Shown in pieces: positions 19,447 to 30,293 of a stretch of DNA of 64,000 bases. The notes under the pieces were generated by a model, which made no database searches, was not told the origin of the DNA, and worked only from the letters and a program-made list of their open reading frames with translations. The DNA comes from Antedon mediterranea (lineage: Eukaryota > Echinodermata > Crinoidea > Comatulida > Antedonidae). The stretch lies in the NCBI RefSeq assembly GCF_964355755.1, contig NC_092674.1, positions 2,919,001-2,983,000 of the forward strand. Reading direction: 5' to 3'. Each line of letters opens with the position of its first letter. Position 1 is the stretch's first letter. A program made the position numbers and the translations under genes.

Positions 19447-22400
19447 TCAGGATAATAGAGTGTGCACTTGATCTGGTGTTCTAATGATGATACTGTTCGG
19501 ATCAAAGTAACCGTTACTCGAGTCATTCACAGCTCTGTGTATCAGTTCGTATGCTGAACAAATCAAAATAACAGACTTCTTATGGATTTTCTCTCTGTAA
19601 TAATTGAATAGACAAATTAATAGGTACAGTATATAAAAATATTGTAGATAAATATTTTTTGATAAAATTTAAACTCTTGAATATTCATAAACTGCCTGCA
19701 ACTTACCTTAAACTTTGACCTTGAAGCAAGTTGCATTGCGGCATAATGAGACTATCTGGAGAGGCTAGGTAGGAATCAAATTTTGACTGTGAAAAAAAAT
19801 AATTATTTTAAAAATATGTAGCTGTATAGTCTGTTTTAAAACCATTTGTCCATTTCATGGTAGCAAATTCAAACTAATGTACTACCGTACTCTATTTTTA
19901 TATGTTACAATTGTTTAATAAATTACAATTTTTGAACACTACACTAACGTCAGTACATATTACGGTTTTAGTTTAACATAAAATGTTACCATAGCATGTT
20001 TTATGGCTCCTGCTTCCATTCCATGAACTGAAGACAAAGGACCCTAGAATTAAATAAAATGTGTAAGACGAAAATTGTGGTATGGTAGTTACTTTATCTC
20101 ACTTGGTTGATGCTGCTGAGCTACAGTATGCTGTAGATCTGTACAAGACTTACTTTAGCTAATGTGTAAGATGAAGATTGTGTTATGGTAGTTACTGTAC
20201 CTCACTTGGTTGATGCTGCTGAGCTATGCTGTAGATCTGTACAAGACTAAACTTTAGCTAATGTGTAAGATGAAGATTGTGGTATGGTAGTTACTTTATC
20301 TCACTTGGTTGATGCTGCTGAGCTATGCTGTAGATCTGTACAAGACTTACTTTAGCTAATGTGTAAGATGAAGATTGTGGTATGGTAGTTACTGTACCTC
20401 ACTTAAGCCCCTTTCTCACAGATGTGCCTGCAATATTACCGGTATCGTTACCGGCATATACCCATTCTCATCGGACTATCGTGCTGGAAATATAACCGGA
20501 ATATACCGGTTTTCTGTGAGAAAGGAGTCGGGCATATTCGGCCAATAAAAAGTCTCTGACAAAATAATTATTGAGGCCGTCCTTTATTGTTATTATTTTT
20601 GTCTAGCGATATATGGCGGCGAATTATAAGTCAGAGATTATTATCTTCGTTTATAGCATATTTATGCAATACATGCTATGTACAGTATATTGTGCATATA
20701 TTATATAGGTACAGCAATTAATTAGCCGTCATCAGCAATCTGTAAAACACCTTAGAAGGTTGTACAATTTACAAGGCAAGAAGGCGACGAAGGGTCAGGC
20801 ACCAACAAACAAAGAGCTATGAATGGCCTATGTCTATAGATTATGCTACAAATTTCTTCTTGTCCCCTTATTTTAAGCAGCTCTCTTTCTTATCTCACTA
20901 TTCCTCCAGTTCGAAATTATTATTGTTAATTGAATTGAATCGGCGCCAAAGTGATACACTTGACCGCGCAAGGTGTCAAAGCCTCGACGGGTATTAAATA
21001 TAACCCCGGAATATAACGGCGTTACGTTCTCACAGAATGCCCATCTGGCATTGCGGGGAATATCCCTCGAATATTACTAGGTCTAAAGCAGGTCATGTCA
21101 ATGCCGGTATGATGCCGGCATGATGCCAAGACGACCCGTTCTCACAGAAAACCATACCGGCATGGTAATGGTATATTCCCGCAATATTCCTGGCACACAA
21201 CTCTGTGAGAAAGGGACTTTAGTTAATGTTGCTGACCTATGCTGTAGATTTGTACAAGACTTACTTTAGCTAATGTGTAAGATGAAGATTGTTTTATGGT
21301 AGTTACTGTACCTCACTTGGTTGATGCTGCTGAGCTATGCTGTAGATTTGTACCAGACTAACTTTAGCTAATGTGTAAGATGTGTTTTATGCTATATTTG
21401 TTTTTATTGTGTTTTCTTGTTATTATGACGAGCAATGAATTTCCTTTTTGAGGATCAATAAAAGTTATCTTATCTTATCTTAAGATGAAGATTGTGGTAT
21501 GGTAGTTAACTTTACCTCACTTGGTTGATGCTGCTGAGCTATGCTGTAGATTTGTACCAGACTAACTTTAGCTAATGTGTAAGATGCCTGCTCATTTACT
21601 AGTGCATCTGTGTGGGCTTCAATCTAAAAAGAAGAGGAACCAGTTGATTTGTCACTTTCTAAACCACACAAGATTATTTTAGTTTTCTGTATTGGTGCTG
21701 CTTATTTGTTAACTGCTATGCTTAAATCATGAAGGAATTAACAAAATAATTCCTCCATGCTGGAATAAGCATAACATACTGTACAAGTAAAGGTTCAGGT
21801 TGCTGATGGCTTGAGATTTACCAATTGTGACCAAAGGCCAAATGATCTTCTTATTACTGTATTATAGTCCCATTTTGCTTGCTGTGGATTGGTGATTCAG
21901 CAGAATTTAGTGTTGAATAAAGATTGGGAATTGTGAAAAAGAATGAGATTTTTAGTATGTGGCATGAGAGTTTGAGGTTGGGTAAAAATGTGAGTCGCAT
22001 ACCAGATGTGCTAGACTTGGATTTAAGCACTAGTACTTTATTTACCTGAGCATCTAACATCTCAAGTCGCTCGTCTGTGAATTCGTAGAGTGCCAGCGTA
22101 GTCTGAATGGCGTAGATACAGTTTATCATGTACGTAGCCATATCTGCTGTGTTAAGCCTACTAGCTGATACTGCACACATCTGAAGCAGGGGATCTAAGA
22201 TGCACGATAACACCTGTAAGAAAGGTCAAACAGGGGAGAAAGGTCAGACAGGGGTAGAAAGGACAAAATCTATAAATAATTAAACAAAGATAAAAAAATA
22301 CTATAGTGTAGTACTGTGTATATAAATGAATTACTGTACATTCTATCTTAAAATATCATTACTTTGGCAAAGTCTGTTTGTCTCGCATCAATGGGCACCA

Positions 22401-25400
22401 CTGATGAATCATGGGAAGCCAGTACTTCCTGTAACAATGTCAAAGTTTGTGAGAGTGAAGTTGGTGGGCTAAGATCAGCCGGTGGGAGTTCAACCTTTTC
22501 AATGAGCCTTGTCGCATGGACATTGAGGGCGTTGAAGAACACCTTTTGAGAGAACAACTGCATCTCTTCAAGAGTTAGCAACAGGCTGGCTTCACCATCT
22601 AACATCAACCTAATAAGAGATAATAGGAAGAGAAATTTCAAGTCAAAATGGCAAACAACAGTAGTTTGTTTACAAGTGAAGAATCAAAATACTCACGCTA
22701 TTGTGTAGTGGTAGAATTTAATTAGATTATTGAGCTTGTACAAAATTACAGGTCCTGGTTCCGCAACTATTACTTGTTCTACACGAACCTTGAAAAAAAA
22801 AACCCAATAGTTGTCAATCATTAATGGTATTTACAATTAAATTAATTCATTAATTAGTTTTATTATCTTACCTTAAACGGTCTACATACTCCTTCTGTAA
22901 TGTGCCCTAAAATACTCTGAATTTCCTCCTCACGCTCTACAAATATAGAAATAAAAAGCACGGATAAAAACCTTTTTTCCTATAATCATCTATCTTTTAT
23001 ATTGTTCTAACTGGTCCTTTAAATTTCTTTTTCTCTCATAAATTCAATAAAACCTAAAATCTTTGATAGATAAATGATACAATACCACTGTTAGTAGCTA
23101 GCTTCACTAAACTCTGAAGCAATTCTTTCTCTGAAGCTGCTGTTTGATGTAACCATGCCAACATATCACCAGTGTACCGCAATGGATCATGGGAATGAAG
23201 TTCTATAGGTCTTGGAGTACCACCTGGACCTGAGATTTTTAAAAGCAGAATACAAACAAAAATAAAAAATAGCTAATCTATGAATCAACCACAGAAACAA
23301 AAACCTTTGTCTTTATATGGATATGAAGTCCGAAATAGTGAGAAATGAATTAATTACTTGACAGGCTTCCCAATAATAACGGTTTTCTCCTGATATCTCC
23401 GGTCATCTCCCGCTAAAATACAATATCTCTGAATATTTTGGAATTTACAGTTAAGAAAACAAACTAATATTGTTATGTATTGAAACCTTGTTAAAGTACC
23501 TTTGATAAATTTAATATAACAGAGTGCAATATACAGAGTCAAAGGTGTGTTTAAATGTCTTTGGAATACAAGTGACAAGATATACAGTAGTAATATGATT
23601 CTTAAAGCTACAAGGTTAAATGTTAAAGTAACACAGATTATAAATCAAGTAACACTTGTGGCTTATCAGTGCAGTTAGTAAAAGTGTAGTTGGTATATAA
23701 GTAACATGATATTTGATCTTGGTGCCAATCACAGAAATATGATATTTATAACATCAACATGGATTAATAGTGAGATATTGAGTTGGTACCTCATTTGGCA
23801 CAGCACGACATACCAACGTTTAAGATTATAAATGCCAATAATGCTCTATTGTTTAACAGTGCTCTTAATAGTTTGATTTAACTTTCAATATGCTATTATA
23901 GCGCCATCTATAAGAGACATGCTTTCATAAAGCCAAATATTTCATTTTCTTGAGTTAGGACGTTTTTTTTTAGATGGTTAATTGTATTGACATTATTATG
24001 CAAAACAGGAGCCGAAAACGTAAGTAAATGTTTCAGATATTATTATTAAAAAGAATAAAAAAAGTACCTCCTCTGGTTAATGCATCAATGAAACCACGCA
24101 CAACTGCAGTTCTTCTGGCTGTTCCATATTCATCCAATGAATATCTATCAAAATAGAAAATCATGTTGATAGAAATATCATAGAATAATCAAGTGAGGTG
24201 AGGGAAACAATATATAGACCCTATTTTGGGCACTTTTTTTGTCAAACTTGTTTGATAGTGTAGACAGAGATTAATAACTTACTGAAACAAAACTGGTCGA
24301 TCTTGAAGAGCCTGCATAGCTTTAGCAAGAAGGGATGTAACCTCTACAGAATCTGTGGTCATTGCACGACTCTCACCTGCACAGAATCATTCCGTTCAAA
24401 CAAATAAAACAATTGTTGTTTGTACATAATAAATTACTAAGTAAATATACATGCATATTTTATTTATAAATCTAAAGGCAAATTACTGAAAAAGACAATG
24501 ATGTGGGTATCAGTGGCTGGATCATCTCAATGGAGATACAAAAAGACAATGATGTGGGTATCAGTGGCTGGATCTCAATGGAGATACAAAAAGACAATGA
24601 TGTGGGTATCAGTGGCTGGATCTCAATGGAGATACAAAAAGACAATGCTGTGGCTATCAGTGGCTGGATCTCAATGGAGATACAAAAAAAACAATGCTGT
24701 GGCTATCAGTGGCTGGATCTCAATGGAGATACAAAAAGACAATGCTGTGGCTATCAGTGGCTGGATCTCAATGGAGATACAAAATGACAATGCTGTGGGT
24801 ATCAGTGGCTGGATCTCAATGGAGATACAAAAAGACAATGCTGTGGGTATCAGTGGCTGGATCTCAATGGAGATACAAAAAAGACAATGCTGTGGGTATC
24901 AGTGGCTGGATCTCAATGGAGATACAAAAAGACAATGCTGTGGGTATCAGTGGCTGGATCTCAATGGAGATACAAAAAGACAATGCTGTGGGTATCAGTG
25001 GCTGGATCTCAATGGAGATACAAAAAGACAATGCTGTGGTTGTCAGTGGCTGGATCTCAATGGAGATACAAAAAGACAATGCTGTGGGTATCAGTGGCTG
25101 GATCTCAATGGAGATACAAAAAGACAATGCTGTGGGTTTCAGTGGCTGGATCTCAATGGAGATACAAAAAGACAATGATGTGGGTATCAGTGGCTGGATC
25201 TCAATGGAGATACAAAATGACAATGCTGTGGGTATCAGTGGCTGGATCTCAATGGAGATACAAAAAGACAATGCTGTGGGTATCAGTGGCTGGATCTCAA
25301 TGGAGATACAAAAAGACAATGCTGTGGGTATCAGTGGCTGGATCTCAATGGAGATACAAAAAGACAATGCTGTGGGTTTCAGCGGCTGGATCTCAATGGA

Positions 25401-28400
25401 GATACAAAAAGACAATGCTGTGGGTTTCAGCGGCTGGATCTCAATGGAGATACAAAAAGACAATGCTGTGGGTTTCAGCGGCTGGATCTCAATGGAGATA
25501 CAAAAAGACAATGATGTGGGTATCAGTGGCTGGATCTCAATGGAGATACAAAAAGACAATGCTGTGGGTTTCAGTGGCTGGATCTCAATGGAGATACAAA
25601 AAGACAATGATGTGGGTATCAGTGGCTGGATCTCAATGGAGATACAAAAAGACAATGCTGTGGGTATCAGTGGCTGGATCTCAATGGAGATACAAAAACA
25701 CAATGCTGTGGGTATCAGTGGCTGGATCTCAATGGAGATACAAAAAGACAATGCTGTGGTTGTCAGTGGCTGGATCTCAATGGAGATACAAAAAGACAAT
25801 GCTGTGGGTATCAGTGGCTGGATCTCAATGGAGATACAAAAAGACAATGCTGTGGGTTTCAGTGGCTGGATCTCAATGGAGATACAAAAAGACAATGATG
25901 TGGGTATCAGTGGCTGGATCTCAATGGAGATACAAAATGACAATGCTGTGGGTATCAGTGGCTGGATCTCAATGGAGATACAAAAAGACAATGATGTGGG
26001 TATCAGTGGCTGGATCTCAATGGAGATACAAAAAGACAATGCTGTGGGTATCAGTGGCTGGATCTCAATGGAGATACAAAAAGACAATGCTGTGGGTTTC
26101 AGCGGCTGGATCTCAATGGAGATACAAAAAGACAATGCTGTGGGTTTCAGCGGCTGGATCTCAATGGAGATACAAAATGACAATGCTGTGGGTATCAGTG
26201 GCTGGATCTCAATGGAGATACAAAAAGACAATGCTGTGGGTTTCAGCGGCTGGATCTCAATGGAGATACAAAAAGACAATGATGTGGGTATCAGTGGCTG
26301 GATCTCAATGGAGATACAAAAAGACAATGCTGTGGGTTTCAGTGGCTGGATCTCAATGGAGATACAAAAAGACAATGATGTGGGTATCAGTGGCTGGATC
26401 TCAATGGAGATACAAAATGACAATGCTGTGGGTATCAGTGGCTGGATCTCAATGGAGATACAAAATGACAATGCTGTGGGAATCAGTGGCTGGATCTCAG
26501 TGGAGATACAAAAAGACAATGCTGTGGGTGTCAGTGGCTGGATCTCAATGGAGATACAAAAAGACAATGCTGCAAAAAAGCTAAACCAAAACAATAAAGT
26601 AATACAGCCGGAAAAATTAACAACACTAGTCCTTCATATTACATATATATATACTGTACATATTAAATATACAGCAATATACGGTACTGTGTACTGTAAA
26701 TATGTAATACAGTGTTATGCATATTATATGGTAATTATAATAACAACCCCATGTCCACCTGTAAATATAAATATGCATATACAGTACGCATGCATATTAT
26801 ACCATGGTTATAACAACTTTGTTTCCACCTGTAAATATGCATATTATACCATATTTATAATAACACAATGACCACCTGTAAATATGCATACATATGCATA
26901 TTATATCATAATTATAATAACAACCTTGTGTCCACCTGTAAAGACGTTCATACGTTGTCTCCAGATGAAGAGCCATTGCTTCCATAATTTCTAAACTGTG
27001 AAGAAAGAAGGACAAATTTCAAAAACTAATTACTGGACAATAATTCTTGTTTATTTTACATCCCTAACTTACTTATTATGATCACTTTATAAACTAAAAA
27101 ATGTCATAGGTAAGTGACAGAGTGATTGCTGACATACCCTGCTGTCTGTTGATTGGTTCTCAGTAAAATCTTACAGTCCTGGTGAATCTGTTTAACTCGT
27201 AAAAGTGCTTTGAAGAAATCTTCATGTAACCTACCATCTCGAGTTCCTCTTAGAATTTTCAGTTCTTCTGGTTTTAGTTGATATTTAGCGAGGAAACCAT
27301 CTGCGACCTTTGCCCTCATTTCTAACCTCTGACTTTAAAAATAGTTTTGAAAAAGAATTTATATTCAGTAGATTGATTAACATTATTTAAATCCATCATG
27401 TTAATTTATATTTATGAAAAAGTTATGCAAAATTTTCTAGTTATTACAGTTAATTCCAACTTTTTTTTCAAAATAGTCGTAACTGCTGTAGTACCTTTCT
27501 TTCTGCAATTCAGTAGTTTTACTTATAAGGTCAGATGTCTGACCTCTGGCGGCCTTTAACCTCTGTGTCATGTCATTACAGCAGGTGCTCATGGCTGACA
27601 CATCTTCATCAATAGAATCAAGTTGCTGGGAAAGAAGATGATAAAACAATAATGTGGCTCTTCAATTCAATTATAAATTTAAAAATTAATTATAATTTAT
27701 AATTATTTAAATTAAATTTTAGTTGTATAAAAATTAATTTCTTGCCTACCACTTTTACAGCTCGAAATGCTTCTGAAAATTCTTCGTTTATTGTCAAACT
27801 CCTCCGTTCAATATCTCCCCTTAAGTTGCGTCGAGTGCGCAAGTTATTTTCGCTAAAGAAACTTGACATAGCCTTGAGTGCCTCCAAAACATCCTTTAAA
27901 ATAGTTTTGCAGTATTGTCATAGTACTCATACCATCTATGAATTAGTTAACTATTCACATTTAATATATTTAATGCCATTCACGTTACCTAAACTGAAAG
28001 ATATACTCTGTTCCTCTGAACAAATAATTGCTTAACATTTAAATGTCACATAATCACATTTACTTTTCAATAAGCCTGTTTGTAAATTTTACGGTGAAAA
28101 ATTTAAAAACAATTTTGACCCCAACAATACATGCACGTGGATATCACGTTGCCAATGTTCCGTTGCAGGCATCAATACTTCAGTTGGCATGTTTGTATGT
28201 ATGCATTTTTGTTACTGTTGTGTATATTTTAAGGGAGGGGGGGGGGGGTGGGTGTGGATAGAGGTGCTTGTCATCTGTTCATCCTTTTCTTTTTGCTGCC
28301 TTTTTGTTGTTATGTGCAGTGATAAAGTTCAATAAATAAATAAAAAATAATAGTTATTTACTTTGACAAAAATTACCTGAAAAAATGAAAATAGTCAAAT

Positions 28401-29017
28401 TGTCTGTCAGAAATGTTTTTTTATTAAATTAAATTTTACCATTTATTTTGTCTTTTTTGAATAGTAGAAGTTAAATCAATATTTCTGTTTGTATTTTTTC
28501 CTACATTTTGCTATATAATAGGCCTAGACTAGGCCCCTAGCTAGGCTAGGCCTTTTAAATAGATAGAGTTTTACAGCAGATATATTAATAATTAAATTAT
28601 TAAAAAACAAAGACTACAATTAGTTTTATAAATGTGCATCATTGCAAAAGAGACAAATTGTCTCTGGGCTGAATATCATCCCGCTAGCTACAGGTAGGCC
28701 TCTCCCTAGATAGGCCTCCAGCTAGACCTATGCCTAGTACTACTAGAGAGGCACCCACTCTGCAGCAGCCCAGCCAGGCACCTTTCTTGACTGTCCTTAG
28801 TTAGTTAGGCCCTCTAGCCTAGCTAGGGCCTAGCCTAGGCCTAGCTAAAGCCGTGAAACACTAATTAATTTGTATCACGCTTAATAAAAACATGGTAATC
28901 AACCTTGTCGTTGTCTAATCGAGTTTCTAGAATTTTATTTAGCTTTCGAGAAAGAGGATTATTTGCATGTGACGTGTCCGCTCCTACTTCGCTGGTTATC
29001 GCCGTCGTCGCCGACAT
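19447..29017 (-). CDS. COG6: Conserved oligomeric Golgi complex subunit 6
   Basis: COG6 is part of lobe B (COG5-8) of the cytosolic tethering complex that captures retrograde vesicles at the Golgi and so maintains glycosyltransferase location. I assembled 16 coding exons whose phases all join: 28904-29017, 27750-27893, 27495-27625, 27138-27332, 26925-26995, 24283-24376, 24068-24144, 23086-23229, 22872-22936, 22697-22788, 22363-22609, 22046-22213, 21516-21623, 19990-20043, 19707-19786, 19447-19594. The product is 643 residues, close to the 657 I recall for human. Diagnostic stretches: [77 protein letters not shown] and the C-terminal [10 protein letters not shown]. Every intron checked is GT-AG. 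All key regions are present, so the gene looks functional. Introns 1, 5 and 13 are swollen by repeats listed separately. Confidence 0.96.
20406..21218. mobile_element. PIF/Harbinger-like non-autonomous element
   Basis: 813 bp with terminal inverted repeats agcccctttctcacag / agtccctttctcacag extended by imperfect pairing of ggtatatt..gcaatatt words. It is flanked by a 3-bp TTA duplication (20403-20405, 21219-21221), the TWA type used by PIF/Harbinger. No transposase ORF. It interrupts one unit of the exon-13-derived array. Confidence 0.75.
21383..21480 (+). mobile_element. LINE/SINE 3' tail
   Basis: About 98 bp ending in caataaaagttatc and a (ttatc)n tail, inserted in an exon-13-derived unit and bracketed by taagatg on both sides (target duplication). 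The tail type suggests a CR1/L2-like LINE or a dependent SINE, 5'-truncated. Confidence 0.6.
24227..24272. mobile_element. Fragment of the tctacactatcaaa MITE
   Basis: A short stretch, tgtcaaacttgtttgatagtg followed by tagacagag in part, matches the termini of the MITE family seen complete at 56231-56386 and 62563-62733. It lies in COG6 intron 6, 11 bp from exon 6. Confidence 0.55.
24497..26575. repeat. 48-bp minisatellite, about 43 copies, COG6 intron 5
   Basis: Unit: caatgctgtgggtatcagtg, gctggatctcaatggagata, caaaaaga. Variants are gatgtggg, gggtttcagcggc, ggttgtcag and aaaatgaca. Blocks starting at 25021 and 25741 match almost base for base for about 400 bp, so 15 units (720 bp) were duplicated as a higher-order unit. 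Each unit contains the inverted pair atctc-aatg-gagat. Because 48 is divisible by 3, long open frames exist on both strands; none resembles a protein. Confidence 0.92.
26740..26940 (-). repeat. Degenerate repeat copied from the COG6 exon 5 donor region
   Basis: The motif (a)taacaac.. ..ccacctgtaaa, which on the minus strand is the last codons of exon 5 plus its donor, occurs at the true exon end (26917-26946) and three more times in the intron (about 26741, 26812, 26862), followed each time by atatgcat-rich sequence. The donor is altered in the copies. Confidence 0.7.
28100..28350 (+). mobile_element. Probable LINE 3' end in COG6 intron 1
   Basis: Ends in ttgttgttatgtgcagtgataaag then (aataa)n, with a G-run upstream. 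This looks like a 5'-truncated non-LTR retroposon; no reverse transcriptase sequence is present. Family not identified. Confidence 0.4.
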
Positions 29018-30293
29018 TTTGAATGATTGCTATGGAAAGCCGTAAGTGTCTTCTGCAGATTTAGCCCAGTGGTGTTTTCTCACGCTGCTGCTCTAGCCCG
29101 CTACGTCAACGTCCCATTTAGGACTACTCAATCAGAAGCTAAAGCAAGCAGCAGTTATAGTTCTAAGGACAGACAGTTTTGTGAAAATGGAAACTCCACT
29201 ATGATTTATTGATTCCAGCTGCTACAGTAGACCCAAAAAACGTCTGGGAAAGAGTCTATTAGGACATGTCATGCTAAAATTACAAATCCCTAAGCATTTC
29301 TGGTATATTCACTGTCAGATATTCATTGAATTATAATCGAAACAGTCCATTAAAGTTTGTGTTTGTAATAGGATACTTCACAATTGAAATATCTAGGGTG
29401 ATGAAGTGACCCCCAGATTTGACCTTAGCAATAAAATTAACTAAAGTGACAGAAATTGAGTTTTCACTTCTGTAACAAAAAAATATTTATTCACATATAA
29501 AAAAAGAAAAGAAACCCAAAAACCATTGTCTGACAGACAATTTAAGTATTTGTTGCTTTAAATTACATTTTTTTCAGGTAAAATAACTATTATGTGACAA
29601 TAAAATGACACATTCAAAAACATTTGAAATAAAAAATATTTTTCAATAAGCGAGCAGCGTTTTTTGTAAGAAATATTTCTTGTTTACAATAGAAGCAAGC
29701 ATACTTATTTTATTTTCTTGATTTTCATCGGTTTCTTTCATCACATACGCTATTATTTATAACACATCTTAACATATTCTTGTCATTTTATTCGTTAATT
29801 GTGGGTCACATCATGCTATTTTATTAAAAAGACTATTAAACGATCGTGTGATAGTTCGTTAATTCAGTACTTAATCTTTCAACTCCTCATGAAATATTTT
29901 CCACCATCTAACTCATATAAACATTCATTGAAATATGAAAACGTTTATAATACAAATAATTTTTTAATAATATATATATAATTATAATCTTTTGTATAAT
30001 AATTGTTCATGAAATATTATCCAACTCATAACTTTCATTATTTATTTTTATATTAACTGTTCATCTAAAGCGTTGTACATGTACTACTTCTGCTGTGCTG
30101 CTTCCAATGAGCTAAAGATTAAGCAATTTATTGTGTGCTTCAATGCTAAAACTCTGAAGGCTAAATCGGCGCGCCATAGATTTGTTTTCTTTAAAAATTG
30201 TAGCTTCTAAGTTGATATCACGTTTTGGTGGCGCTATAACAGTGATTTCAATATTTTGTTTTATCAAAGCTGGAGTGGTAACCAAGAACCAAA
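29018..30293. promoter_or_regulatory. Shared intergenic region between COG6 and FBXO36-like gene
   Basis: COG6 (minus) and the F-box gene (plus) start head to head 1.28 kb apart. The gap contains dispersed repeat R1 (29080-29265) and AT-rich sequence. No TATA or CpG-island structure is obvious; a divergent promoter is inferred from gene orientation only. Confidence 0.35.
29080..29265 (+). repeat. Dispersed repeat R1, copy 2
   Basis: Shares gctgctctagcccgctac, actactcaatcagaagctaa-type and acccaaaaaacgtctggg-type words with 14560-14880 (inverted) and 52165-52480. It sits about 65 bp upstream of the COG6 start codon. Confidence 0.7.

Larger units (their letters stand above)
20062..21590 (-). 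repeat. Tandem array copied from COG6 exon 13 and its splice donor
   Basis: A unit of about 101 bp is repeated five times in intron 13 (landmark ttgatgctgctgag at about 20107, 20209, 20309, 20402/21222 and 21321); the genuine exon 13 (21524) forms the sixth member. On the minus strand each unit reads the last two thirds of exon 13 ([19 protein letters not shown]), the donor and about 30 bp of intron. Copies lack the exon's acceptor and first 12 codons. Some keep a GT at the donor; one has it changed to GA; one has a 1-bp insertion in the coding part. The array was later split by two transposons. Confidence 0.88.

Noticed and set aside
24497-24790. Derivation of the 48-bp satellite from COG6 exon 6
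   Set aside because: The unit shows no match to exon 6 ([11 protein letters not shown] region) or its acceptor; a dispersed element like that at 59520 is the better source.
24497-26575. CRISPR-like regular repeat structure
   Set aside because: Units abut with no spacers, vary by point changes, and the setting is a eukaryotic intron.
24498-26871. Open frames of 226 to 725 codons on both strands in COG6 intron 5
   Set aside because: The repeat unit is 48 bp, divisible by three, so any stop-free unit stays open. They lie within an intron and read only repeat sequence.
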